This document shows, one piece after another, positions 19,670 to 29,509 of a stretch of 64,000 nt of DNA. Both the position numbers and the translations under genes were made by a program. This stretch comes from Lysobacter sp. Root76 (GTDB lineage: Bacteria; Pseudomonadota; Gammaproteobacteria; Xanthomonadales; Xanthomonadaceae): positions 202,839 to 266,838 of the forward strand of contig NZ_LMIK01000005.1 of the NCBI RefSeq assembly GCF_001428685.1, in the 5' to 3' direction. The notes beneath the pieces are model-generated. The model was not told the DNA's origin, made no database searches, and saw nothing but the letters and a program-made list of their open reading frames with translations. Within the stretch, counting starts at the first letter, position 1, and every line of letters starts with the position of its first letter.

Positions 19670-20251
19670 ATGATCCGCAAACTGATCCTGCCCGTCGTAG
19701 CCGCCGTCCTGTTGGCCGGCTGCTATCCCGACTACGTCTATCGCGACGGCGCGCGCGGCGACTATTACTACGGTCAGCCGAGCACCGAGTACCGCTATTA
19801 CGGTTCCTACGGCGGCTACTACCCGTACGGCGATTCCTACCGCTTCGGCTACCGCTACGGCGGCGGCTACCCGTATCCGTATGGCTACGGCTATCCGGGC
19901 CGCTACGGCTATGGCTACGGTTATCCGGGCTATTACCCCGGCTACGGCTACCCGGGCCACCGTCCGCACCGCCCGCATCGTCCGCCGGTGGTGACCAATC
20001 CGGGCCAGCCGACCAACCCGCCGCCCCCGGGCCGGCCGGACAACGACCGCTCGCCGTGGCGCAATCTGGACGGCATCCGCCGCCAGCACGCCGACGGCAA
20101 CCGTCCGCCGACCTACGTGCCGTCGCAGCCGATGCCCCGGGTCCAGCAGAGCGCCCCGCCGCGCCGTGAAGGCGGCTCGCGCATGGAGCAGACCTTCCGT
20201 CGCGCCGTCGAGAGCCGGAACGACCACCGGCCGGCCACCCACGAGCAGTAA
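19670..20251 (+). CDS. Tyr/Gly/Pro-rich lipoprotein
   Basis: 193 residues. An N-terminal lipoprotein signal (hydrophobic core then LLAGC, Cys at about residue 18) is followed by a low-complexity region of repeated YGYGYPG-like units (about residues 30-100). A His/Pro stretch (GHRPHRPHRPP) and a more polar tail (120-193) follow. Probably anchored in the outer membrane. No family is recognised; Tyr/Gly-rich segments of this sort occur in surface or stress-related envelope proteins, but function is unknown. It begins 220 bases from the divergent EamA gene. Confidence 0.75.
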   Translation: MIRKLILPVVAAVLLAGCYPDYVYRDGARGDYYYGQPSTEYRYYGSYGGYYPYGDSYRFGYRYGGGYPYPYGYGYPGRYGYGYGYPGYYPGYGYPGHRPHRPHRPPVVTNPGQPTNPPPPGRPDNDRSPWRNLDGIRRQHADGNRPPTYVPSQPMPRVQQSAPPRREGGSRMEQTFRRAVESRNDHRPATHEQ

Positions 20252-20552
20252 ACCGGCCGTCGGTACCGGGGGCCGCAAGCGCCGCTGCCATAGCGGGTTT
20301 GCGGTCACATCTCAGGGTATTGCATCGGGACCGGACTGACCGCAATCTACGGGTATTGACCGGCTGCGTCGCATTTGGACGTAGTCGGTAAGACAGCCTG
20401 ACTATGTCGGCGCCCGGCGAGGAATCACGGATCCCCCCTGTTCCGTCCCCGTCGGGCGTCGGCGCCTCTCCCGGCCACGGCGCAAGGCTTTGCGCCCCGC
20501 GCGTTCGACGCGCCAGGCCCACCGGATAGCTGAGAATCGGCGCGAATCGCGC
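20252..20552. other. Non-coding stretch upstream of the sRNA candidate
   Basis: About 300 bases between the Tyr/Gly-rich lipoprotein and the sRNA terminator. I see no credible gene here. An 88-codon minus frame crosses it but runs through the terminator hairpin. Confidence 0.5.
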
Positions 20553-20667
20553 AAAAAATAAGGGGCCGAATGTCCCCCGACATTCGGCCCCCTGCTTCCC
20601 CCGCGAGCGCTTGGCCAGCCCCTGTTCCAATTCCGACCGGCGTCTAGCGCCTGCCCCGCTGGGTGCA
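20553..20667 (-). ncRNA. Candidate sigma54-dependent small RNA (about 115 nt)
   Basis: A near-ideal -24/-12 element lies on the minus strand at 20679-20694, and 12 bases further on transcription should start at about 20667. The predicted RNA runs to a classic intrinsic terminator (13-bp stem, then ttattttttg). It is unusually G-rich, with five runs of four or more G. It carries four GGA motifs, one formed by the terminator loop edge (cgggggaca), and GGCG/CGCC can form an upstream hairpin. GGA motifs suggest RsmA/CsrA binding; G-runs suggest pairing with C-rich targets or quadruplex formation. No matching known sRNA was recognised. Confidence 0.6.
20562..20591 (-). terminator. Intrinsic terminator of the sRNA
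   Basis: Perfect 13-bp stem (20562-20574 with 20579-20591) and a 4-base loop. On the minus strand it is followed directly by ttattttttg. On the plus strand no T-run follows, so direction is minus. Confidence 0.85.
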
Positions 20668-20678
20668 TGAGTTATGAC

Positions 20679-20694
20679 GCAGGAACCGTGCCAA
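20679..20694 (-). promoter_or_regulatory. Sigma54 (-24/-12) promoter
   Basis: Minus strand reads TTGGCACGGTTCCTGC. The -24 half TTGGCACG is a perfect match to the RpoN consensus and the -12 half CTGC differs at one position from TTGC. Spacing between GG and GC is the required one. It points away from mnmG toward the terminator at 20591-20562. Confidence 0.75.
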
Positions 20695-20768
20695 GTTTCG
20701 ACGCCGACGCACCCTCCGGCGCCATGCCCTAAAATTCCGCCCGCCGCCCCGCGGCGCCGGACCCTGCG

Positions 20769-22658
<1,890 letters not shown>

Positions 22659-22677
22659 GGCGCAGGTCGGTTCGCGC

Positions 22678-22699
22678 TGCGGCCGCATAGGCGGCCGCA
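22678..22699 (+). terminator. Hairpin after mnmG
   Basis: Perfect 9-bp stem tgcggccgc / gcggccgca with loop atag, 20 bases past the mnmG stop. No T-run follows, so terminator function is tentative. Confidence 0.45.
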
Positions 22700-22796
22700 T
22701 GGAACCACGCGTCGCCGTATCGGGCACCGGCTTCGAAGATCCGACACCCGCGGCCCGGCGCATGCGCACCCCGTCGGGCTGGATTACCCTGCCGGG

Positions 22797-24086
22797 ATGA
22801 AATCCAGCCTAGCCCTCGCGATCGCGTTCGTCCTGAGCCTGGCCGCCTGCGAGCGCGCCGCTGCGCCGCCGCCCACGTCGGACATCGTGGCGGCACGGAC
22901 GCCGGCCGTGCGGCTGGACGCGAGCGCCTGGCGCTTGCCGGTCGAGGCCGCCGCCGCGCAGCCGGACCTGCTCGCGACGCCCGACGGCCGTTTGCTGTTG
23001 CTGTGGATCGAGCCGCGCGAAAGCGGCCATGCGCTACGTCTGGCGCAATCGCGCGATGCCGCGCATGCGGCCTGGTCGGCGCCGACGCAGGTCGCGGCCG
23101 GCGACGACTGGTTCGTCAATTGGGCCGACACGCCGCACGTGATGGCGACGCAGGACGGCGCGCTGTGGGCGCATTGGCTGCGCAAGTCGGCGAGCGCACC
23201 CTATGCCTACGACGTCGCCCTGGCGCGCTCCGGCGACGAGGGCATGACCTGGTCCGCGCCGGTCCTGGTCAACGACGACGGCACCGCGACCGAGCACGGT
23301 TTCGTCTCGTTGTGGCCGGCCGCCCGCGACCGCCTCGGTATCGCCTGGCTGGACGGTCGCCGCAACGCCGCCGCGCCCGCCGACAAGGCGCACGCCGGCC
23401 ACGATGCGCACGGCGGCACGATGACGCTGCGCAGCGCGGTGATCGACTCGCAATTGCGGCGCAGCGACGAGCTCGAACTCGACCGCATGACCTGCGACTG
23501 CTGCCAGACCGACGTCGCACTCACCGAACACGGCGCGCTGCTGGTCTATCGCGATCGCAGCGCCGAGGAAATCCGCGACATCGCCGCCTCGCGCCGCGAT
23601 GCCACCGGCTGGACCGCGCCGCGCCCGGTGCACGCCGACCGCTGGACCATGCCGGCCTGCCCGGTCAACGGGCCGGCGGTGGCCGCGCGCGGATCGCGCG
23701 CCATGGTGGCCTGGTACACCGCGACCGGCGAAGTGCCCACGCTCAAGCTCGCGCGCAGCGAGGATGCCGGCGACAGTTTCGCCGCGCCGCGGGTGCTGGA
23801 CCAGGGCGCGCAACTGCAAGGGCGCGTCGATGTCGCGCTGGGCGAGGATGCGGTCTGGCTGCTGTGGCTGCGCGAGGATGCGAACGGACAGTCGCTGCAG
23901 CTGGCGCGCTACGCCGCCGATCTGTCGGGCGAACCGCAGCGCATCGAAGTCGCCCGCTTGCAGGGGCGCGGCCGCGCCACCGGTTTCCCGCAACTCGCGC
24001 TGTCCGGCGATGCGGCCTATGCGGTCTGGACCGACGTGGTCGACGGCCGTCCACGCCTGCAGGGCGCGCGGATCGTCGCGCGCTGA
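22797..24086 (+). CDS. Sialidase-fold (BNR repeat) lipoprotein
   Basis: 429 residues. Lipoprotein signal peptide with lipobox LAAC near residue 19. The mature part reads as a six-bladed propeller of the sialidase type: Asp-box motifs SGDEGMTWSAP (about residue 146) and SEDAGDSFAAP (about 323), with repeated VAWY/LLWLR strands. Two Cys-rich conserved spots, MTCDCCQTDVA and MPACPVNGPA, are characteristic of a bacterial subgroup of these propellers. The arginine triad of true sialidases is not evident, so hydrolase activity is doubtful; carbohydrate binding or periplasmic scaffolding is possible. The stop is four bases from the convergent GNAT stop. Confidence 0.75.
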   Translation: MKSSLALAIAFVLSLAACERAAAPPPTSDIVAARTPAVRLDASAWRLPVEAAAAQPDLLATPDGRLLLLWIEPRESGHALRLAQSRDAAHAAWSAPTQVAAGDDWFVNWADTPHVMATQDGALWAHWLRKSASAPYAYDVALARSGDEGMTWSAPVLVNDDGTATEHGFVSLWPAARDRLGIAWLDGRRNAAAPADKAHAGHDAHGGTMTLRSAVIDSQLRRSDELELDRMTCDCCQTDVALTEHGALLVYRDRSAEEIRDIAASRRDATGWTAPRPVHADRWTMPACPVNGPAVAARGSRAMVAWYTATGEVPTLKLARSEDAGDSFAAPRVLDQGAQLQGRVDVALGEDAVWLLWLREDANGQSLQLARYAADLSGEPQRIEVARLQGRGRATGFPQLALSGDAAYAVWTDVVDGRPRLQGARIVAR

Positions 24087-24090
24087 AGGC

Positions 24091-24603
24091 TCAGGCCGCG
24101 TCGCTGGCGTACAGCAACAGCTCCTCGGTGTCGTCGCCGAGCTGCACGGTGCGCTGATAAGCCAGGCCGATCTTGTCCAGCACCTTGGTCGAGGCCCCGT
24201 TGCCGGGCGACACGATCGCCAGCACCCGCGGCAGCGCCAGCGGACCGACCGCATGCGCGAGCACCGCGGCGCAGGCTTCGGCCGCATACCCTCGGCCCCA
24301 GTAGCGCGGCAGGAAGGCGTAGCCGATGTCGGCATCGGGCAGGGTGACGCGCCGCACCAGGCCGCTCAAGCCCATGGCCGCGCCGTCGTCCTTGCGCCGC
24401 ACCAGCCACAGGCCGTAGCCGAGCTTGGCGTAGTTCGCGACCTGGCCTTCGATGTAGCGCGCCGCGCCTTCCAGATCGTGCACGCCACGGTCGCCGATGT
24501 TGGCGAGGAACGAAGGTTCGTTGAGCAGTTCCAGGATGAACGCCGCGTCCGTCGGCGTCAGTTCGACCAGCGTCAGGCGTTCGGTTTCGATCACAGTAAC
24601 CAC
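24091..24603 (-). CDS. GNAT family N-acetyltransferase (RimJ/RimL-like)
   Basis: 170 residues, a typical RimJ/RimL-type GNAT. The N-terminal strand is ETERLTLVELTPTDAAFILELL. The acetyl-CoA loop region is FLPRYWGRGYAAEACAAVLAH (a Q/RxxGxG/A variant, RGYAAEA), followed by ALPRVLAIVSPGNGASTKVLDKIGL. Substrate may be a protein N-terminus, a peptide or a small amine. The GTG at 24603 is chosen because it lies 10 bases after ggaggg and starts the family's first strand; the longer frame upstream is unlike any GNAT. Confidence 0.85.
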   Translation of the reverse strand: MVTVIETERLTLVELTPTDAAFILELLNEPSFLANIGDRGVHDLEGAARYIEGQVANYAKLGYGLWLVRRKDDGAAMGLSGLVRRVTLPDADIGYAFLPRYWGRGYAAEACAAVLAHAVGPLALPRVLAIVSPGNGASTKVLDKIGLAYQRTVQLGDDTEELLLYASDAA

Positions 24604-24854
24604 GCAGCACTGCCCTCCGATTGCACGATGGATGTTGCCGGATACGGATGTCGCTAAATACGATGTCGCCCAGTGTCGCCGCTCGGCTAAGCTCGACGCC
24701 AGTCCTTGCCTGTCCTTATGCGATGAACCGCGACGCCGATCCCAGCGATGCGGCCCGGCTGGACGCGTGCTTCCGTCGCGCCATCGAACCTGTCCGATCG
24801 TTACGCTGCTGCGAGTGTCCGGTCGCTCGGCCAGCGCGCGCAGTTGGCGCGGGC

Positions 24855-25169
24855 TCACCTCGAAGCGGGGAGTCCGGCGACGATGGCCGGGTCCGTAGCG
24901 AACCAAAGCACGAAGACCGAGATCAGCACGGACAGCAGCGCGACCACGTACGAGCCGGCGACGCTGGGCCTCGACCGCCTGAAGCCGAAACGGAGCGGCC
25001 GTCCGAAGATCGCGAACGCCAGGATAAAAGCCGCGTACACCGGTGCCAGATAAATACCGAGCGCGAAGCTGCGCCCCGCAGCCGCCATCGCCAGGATCAC
25101 GCAGGCCAGCGCGCCGGCGCCGAAAAGCAGACGGTAGAAGCCGGACTTCAAGCCCCGCGTGATGATCAA
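24855..25169 (-). CDS. Small three-helix membrane protein (TTG start)
   Basis: 104 residues with three hydrophobic segments (LLFGAGALACVILAMAAAG, ALGIYLAPVYAAFILAFAIFG and a C-terminal VVALLSVLISVFVLWFATD) separated by short basic loops. Family unknown. The start is TTG at 25169, taken because gggag lies five bases upstream and the codon follows the VOC gene stop by one base. An ATG 51 bases further upstream is in frame but would overlap the VOC gene. Probably co-transcribed with the VOC gene. Confidence 0.6.
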   Translation of the reverse strand: MIITRGLKSGFYRLLFGAGALACVILAMAAAGRSFALGIYLAPVYAAFILAFAIFGRPLRFGFRRSRPSVAGSYVVALLSVLISVFVLWFATDPAIVAGLPASR

Positions 25170-25170
25170 G

Positions 25171-25566
25171 TCAGCTCCCGTCGCCTGACGCGGGCACCTC
25201 GCCCGCGATCTGCTGCCCAATCATGATCCGATGCCCGTCGGCGGTGCGCAGTCCGAATTCGCGCATGCCCCAAGGCTGGTCCTTGACCGGGCCGCAGGCG
25301 CCGGGCGCGTGGGCTTCGATGCGGGCGCGGTAGCCATCGGCATCGTCGACCATCAGATAGGCGTAGTAGCCGTGGCTGCCCAGCGCGGACGGCGCCAGAT
25401 CGTCCGGGCATTCGCCGAGCATGATCATGCAGTCGTCCTTGCGCACGAACACCCAGCCGGGATGTTCGGCGACGACCGAGAAATCCAGCGCCTCGACATA
25501 AAAGCGCACGGAGGCCTGCAACTCGTGGACCGCGAGTACGTAGTGGTGGCGCAGGATCGTGGACAT
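25171..25566 (-). CDS. VOC superfamily (glyoxalase/bleomycin-resistance-like) protein
   Basis: 131 residues in two beta-alpha-beta-beta-beta modules: module 1 opens with HHYVLAVHELQASVRFYVEALDF, module 2 with YYAYLMVDDADGYRARIEA and ends with FGLRTADGHRIMIGQ. Family members are metal-dependent lyases, dioxygenases or drug-binding proteins; potential metal ligands (His near the N-terminus and Glu in MREFGL) are present but the activity cannot be read from sequence. The gene lies 37 bases downstream of tamB on the same strand and one base upstream of the small membrane protein. Confidence 0.82.
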   Translation of the reverse strand: MSTILRHHYVLAVHELQASVRFYVEALDFSVVAEHPGWVFVRKDDCMIMLGECPDDLAPSALGSHGYYAYLMVDDADGYRARIEAHAPGACGPVKDQPWGMREFGLRTADGHRIMIGQQIAGEVPASGDGS

Positions 25567-25603
25567 GGACGGCCTTGCGACTGCGGCGACTCGGCCCGGT
25601 CGC

Positions 25604-28600
25604 CTACTTTTCCTTGCGCCAGTTGACCGAAGCGCGGTTCTCTATCGTGCTCGACTCGATTTCGATGTCGAAGCCTTTGCGCAGCAGGTACTTCAGCGTC
25701 AGCACCTGGCCGGTGCCGAGCAGGGACACGCCGTAGCCGACGTACAGCCGCGGCGACAGGTACTTGCCCACGCCCAGCACCGAGCCGCCGAGGGCGCGGC
25801 TTTCCATCACGCCTGCATCGTCCAGGCCGATCTTGGCGCCCAGCTGCGAGGCCAGCATGCTGCCGCCGGCCGACAGCGCGGCGCTGGCGGCGTTGAGCTG
25901 GCGGCTCTCGTCGCCGCTGGCGCTGGACAGCGGGCGGCCCAGCGCGAGGTAGGCCAAGGCTTCGGACTGCGAGCTGGCCGGGTTCGACCAGACGTTGGCC
26001 TGCGGCGCGCTGGCGCGGCCGCTGATGTCGACGCCGGCGGTGACTTGGCCGACTTCGCGTTCGGCGCGGATGTCGAGGATGGGGTCGGACACCGGTCCGT
26101 TCGACCAGGCCAGGTGGCCGCGGGTGATCTGCAGCTTCTGGCCGTAGGCGCGATAGCGGCCGTCGACATCGAGGCGGCCGCTCGCGGTCATCTCGCGGCC
26201 GGGGCGCGCGCGCACGCGCATCTGGCCTTCGAGGCTGCCGTCCAGGCCGAAGCCGTTGAGCTTGACGTCGTCGCCCAGCGCCAGGGTCAGGTCCAGGTCC
26301 AGCGGCGAACTGCCGGTGTCTTCGGGATCGGCCGGATCGAGCACGACCACGTCCGGCGACGCCGACACGCCCTGGTCGAGACGCTCCAGGTCGATCCGCG
26401 CCGAAGGAATCGTGACCGTGCCGGTGACCTGCAGCGGTTGCCTGGCGGCGTAGCGCACGGTCAGGTCGGGGTCGGCGATCGCGCGCAGGTCGCGCGTATC
26501 CGACATCAGCACGTTCTTGCCGCGCAGGCTCAACACCAGCGGGGTGTCGTCGCCCTGCCAGCCCAGGGTGCCGTCGATGTTGAGCGTGCCTTCGCCCGAA
26601 CGCACGCTGCCGGCGATGCGTGCGCTGCCGTCGGGCTGCGCGTCCAGGCGCACGTCGCCGTTCTGCAGTGCGATCGCCAGCGCCGGCAGTTCGGTGCTGA
26701 ATTCGCTCAGCCGCGCCTGTCCGCCCAGGCGCGGCGCATCGCGCGTGCCGCTCAGGCTGATGCGGCCGTCGAGCTTGCCCTTGGGATCGACGATGTCGGG
26801 CGAGAACAGTTCGACCCAGGTCAGTTCGTCGGTGTTGATCGCGACCTCGCCGTCCAGCGGCGAGTACGCGTCCCAGCCGGTGGCGATGCGCGCGTCGATG
26901 CGGCCGTCGTCGTTGAGTACTGCGCCCAGGTCGGCTTCGATCCGGCGCGGGTCGAAGGTCGCACGCAGGCTGAGGTTGCTGTAGCGCACCGGTTCGCGGC
27001 GCGAGCGTTCGCTGAACTTCATGCCGCCGCCGGCCGAGGTCACGGTGGCCTGGCCGCGCCAGGCATTGCCGACCGGATGCAGTTCGCCGTCGACCGCGAT
27101 TTCGCCGCGCAGCAGCCACGGCCGCTTGTCGGAGCGTTCGGGCAGATACGGTTGCGCCAGCGTCAGCGGCAGGCCCTGGCCCTTCACGTCCAGCCCGCGT
27201 CGCGGCCAATCCGCGCTCGCGCACAGCGAGCCGCCGCCGCTGGAGGCGAGGCAGGCATTGCTGAGCGCGCCGTTCTTGCCGTCCCAACGGAACTGCGCGG
27301 CCTGCTGCAAACGCCAGGATGCGCCCTTGCTCGGCGCCAGCTGCAAGCTCGCCAACGCGCCCTGCCAGCCCGCGCCGCGCTTGTCGGCATGGCCGGACAA
27401 TTCGAGCGTGCCGATCTCGCCGCGCGCGTTGCCCTGCAGTTGCAGCGACTCGACCGCGCCACGCGCGTCGAGCGCGACCGTGTCCATCGGCAGGCCGACG
27501 TCCAGACCGCTGGCGCGCACTTCGATCGCACCGCCGCGGCCGCGCCAGGGCAGCTTGCCCTTCGCCAGCAGGGTCTCGGCGCGGTAGTCGCCGTACTTCA
27601 GGCCGCTGCCGCTGAGGTCGGCATCGACGTTGGGCGCATCGCGCGCGCCGGTGAGCTTGAGCGTGCCGCGCAGGCTGCCGGCGGTATCGGGCAGCAGGTC
27701 GTTGAGCTGCAACGGCGAGAACTTCGCGTCCACGTCCATCGTCTGCGCGAGTTTGCCCTTGGCGTCGATGCGGCTGCCGCCCAGCGACAGCGCGACCTCG
27801 CCTTCATAGGCGTCGTCGCTCTTGCCGGTCGCGGCGCCGTGCATCAGGAAGCGGCCGCGGCCCTGCAAGGGGCGGTCGCGCAGGCGGCCGCCGAGCTGGC
27901 TGGCATCGACCGCGATCTCCAGGCCGCCGTCGGCGCGGGTGTCGCCGCGCGTGACCAGCTTGCCGTTGACCGCGCCCTTCCAGTCGGGCGCGAAGTAGCC
28001 CGGATCGAAACCGGCCAGGATCGCGTCGAAGTTCCAGCCCAGCTTCGGCGCCCAGGCCACGTCGCCCTTGCCGTCGAGGCGGCCGGTCGGCATCTGCGCC
28101 TGCAGGGCGTTGAGGGTCATGCACTGGTCGTTGCCGCGGCCGTCGAAGCGCACGGTCGCGACTTGCTTGTCGCGCTCGATGCGCGCCTTGCCGATCGCGG
28201 CCCAGGCCTGGACCGTGCCGGCGAAGCCGAGGTCGGCGTCGGCGACGATCGCCGCCGTGGTGGCGGCCGCCGGCGGCAGCGGCGTCTTCGCGCTCGGCGC
28301 TGGCGCCGAGCCGCCCCAGCGCAGGCCGCGCGCATTGACCGCGAACTTGAAGCGGCCGTTCTGCGCGTCGGTGAAGTCGGCGTGGCCGCGCAGGGTCGCG
28401 GTGCCGTCGAAGATGCGCAGCGCCAGCGGCTGCACGTCCAGCACCTGTTCTTCCAGTCTGACCTTCGACGGCAGGATCTCGGCGCGCAGATCGCCCTGCG
28501 CGAAACGGCCGCTGAGTTCGGCCGCGCCGCCGACGCCGTGCAGGTCGAGCTGCGCCGCCAGCGGGGTTTCGCTGGGGGCGGCGTCGGGCGAAAGCAGCAT

Positions 28601-29467
28601 GCCGATGTCGAGCGCATCGGCCTTGGCGCGTAACTGCCAGCGCGGATCGTCCTTGCCGCGCAGGGTCAGGCTCGCGCGCAGCGGGCCGGGCGCGTAGCCG
28701 GCCACGGCGACGTCCATGCGCGCCAGATCGCCCTTCGCGACCAGGCCCAGCCGCGGCGGCGTGCGCCCGGCGGACGCGGGCAGCACCGCGGTGGCGACCA
28801 GGTCGGTGCGGTAGTCGTCGCGCGGCGCGTACTCGCCGTGCAGGGTGATATGCGCGCGGTCGCTGTCGACGTTGAGCTTCTCGACCTTGAGCTTGCCGGT
28901 TTGCGCATCCAGGCCGCCGCGCAGCTTGCGGATGTCGATGATGTGCTCGCCGGCCTGGCTGATCTTCATGCGGTCCACGCGCACGTCGTCGGCCTGCAGC
29001 GACAGCGGCGGCGCGATGTCGGGCAGCACGTCGGGCCAGCTCGGGAACTTGAAGGGCTCCTTGCTCTTGGGCACGTCGAGGGTGGCATCCTCGACCTGCA
29101 GCGCGTCCAGGCGCAGCTTGCGGCCCAGCAGCGGGCGGATATCGGTGTCGAGGTAGACGCGCTCGGCGCGGAAGTCGATGCCTTCGTAGGCGAAGTGCAC
29201 GCCGCGCAGGGTCAGCGGACCGGACGCGGGGCCGTCGGCGTCGCGCCAGGTGAAAGTCGCGTTCTCGGGCAGGCGCGCCTTGATCTGGTTCAGCAGCACA
29301 TTGCGCCCGCCGACCGTGGCCAGCAGCCAGTACAGGGCGAACGCGATCAGCAGGGTCAGCGCGCCGGCGACGAAACTGCTGCGCCAGGCCCAGCGGCGCG
29401 CGGTCGCGCGTCGGCGCTGGCGGCGCTCGGCGAGCAGTTCTGCGGCGGTCTTGGGCGTGTCGCTCAT
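25604..29467 (-). CDS. tamB: Translocation and assembly module subunit TamB
   Basis: 1287 residues, normal for TamB, an AsmA-like bridge protein. A single N-terminal signal-anchor (FVAGALTLLIAFALYWLLA, about residues 33-51) holds it in the inner membrane. Most of the chain is a long series of beta strands forming a periplasmic groove, and the C-terminal DUF490 domain (about 950-1287, ending SSTIENRASVNWRKEK) contacts TamA in the outer membrane. TamA-TamB helps insert autotransporters and fimbrial ushers and moves phospholipid between membranes. tamA lies 42 bases upstream on the same strand, so they form one operon. The usher at 59 kb may be a client. Confidence 0.93.
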   Translation of the reverse strand: MSDTPKTAAELLAERRQRRRATARRWAWRSSFVAGALTLLIAFALYWLLATVGGRNVLLNQIKARLPENATFTWRDADGPASGPLTLRGVHFAYEGIDFRAERVYLDTDIRPLLGRKLRLDALQVEDATLDVPKSKEPFKFPSWPDVLPDIAPPLSLQADDVRVDRMKISQAGEHIIDIRKLRGGLDAQTGKLKVEKLNVDSDRAHITLHGEYAPRDDYRTDLVATAVLPASAGRTPPRLGLVAKGDLARMDVAVAGYAPGPLRASLTLRGKDDPRWQLRAKADALDIGMLLSPDAAPSETPLAAQLDLHGVGGAAELSGRFAQGDLRAEILPSKVRLEEQVLDVQPLALRIFDGTATLRGHADFTDAQNGRFKFAVNARGLRWGGSAPAPSAKTPLPPAAATTAAIVADADLGFAGTVQAWAAIGKARIERDKQVATVRFDGRGNDQCMTLNALQAQMPTGRLDGKGDVAWAPKLGWNFDAILAGFDPGYFAPDWKGAVNGKLVTRGDTRADGGLEIAVDASQLGGRLRDRPLQGRGRFLMHGAATGKSDDAYEGEVALSLGGSRIDAKGKLAQTMDVDAKFSPLQLNDLLPDTAGSLRGTLKLTGARDAPNVDADLSGSGLKYGDYRAETLLAKGKLPWRGRGGAIEVRASGLDVGLPMDTVALDARGAVESLQLQGNARGEIGTLELSGHADKRGAGWQGALASLQLAPSKGASWRLQQAAQFRWDGKNGALSNACLASSGGGSLCASADWPRRGLDVKGQGLPLTLAQPYLPERSDKRPWLLRGEIAVDGELHPVGNAWRGQATVTSAGGGMKFSERSRREPVRYSNLSLRATFDPRRIEADLGAVLNDDGRIDARIATGWDAYSPLDGEVAINTDELTWVELFSPDIVDPKGKLDGRISLSGTRDAPRLGGQARLSEFSTELPALAIALQNGDVRLDAQPDGSARIAGSVRSGEGTLNIDGTLGWQGDDTPLVLSLRGKNVLMSDTRDLRAIADPDLTVRYAARQPLQVTGTVTIPSARIDLERLDQGVSASPDVVVLDPADPEDTGSSPLDLDLTLALGDDVKLNGFGLDGSLEGQMRVRARPGREMTASGRLDVDGRYRAYGQKLQITRGHLAWSNGPVSDPILDIRAEREVGQVTAGVDISGRASAPQANVWSNPASSQSEALAYLALGRPLSSASGDESRQLNAASAALSAGGSMLASQLGAKIGLDDAGVMESRALGGSVLGVGKYLSPRLYVGYGVSLLGTGQVLTLKYLLRKGFDIEIESSTIENRASVNWRKEK

Positions 29468-29509
29468 ATCCGTGTGCGGTCTTGTCCTGGGGCGCAGGTG
29501 CGCGGCGCT

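Noticed and set aside
20402..20668. 88-codon minus-strand frame starting at the predicted sRNA start
   Set aside because: It would run through the intrinsic terminator at 20562-20591, so it cannot be translated from that transcript; composition is not protein-like.
25559..28633. 1024-codon plus-strand frame across tamB (and similar frames at 28838-31972 and 52684-55557)
   Set aside because: Long but compositionally shadow-like (Arg/Gln/Ala/Gly-rich), opposite strand of tamAB or plsB genes with clear family features.
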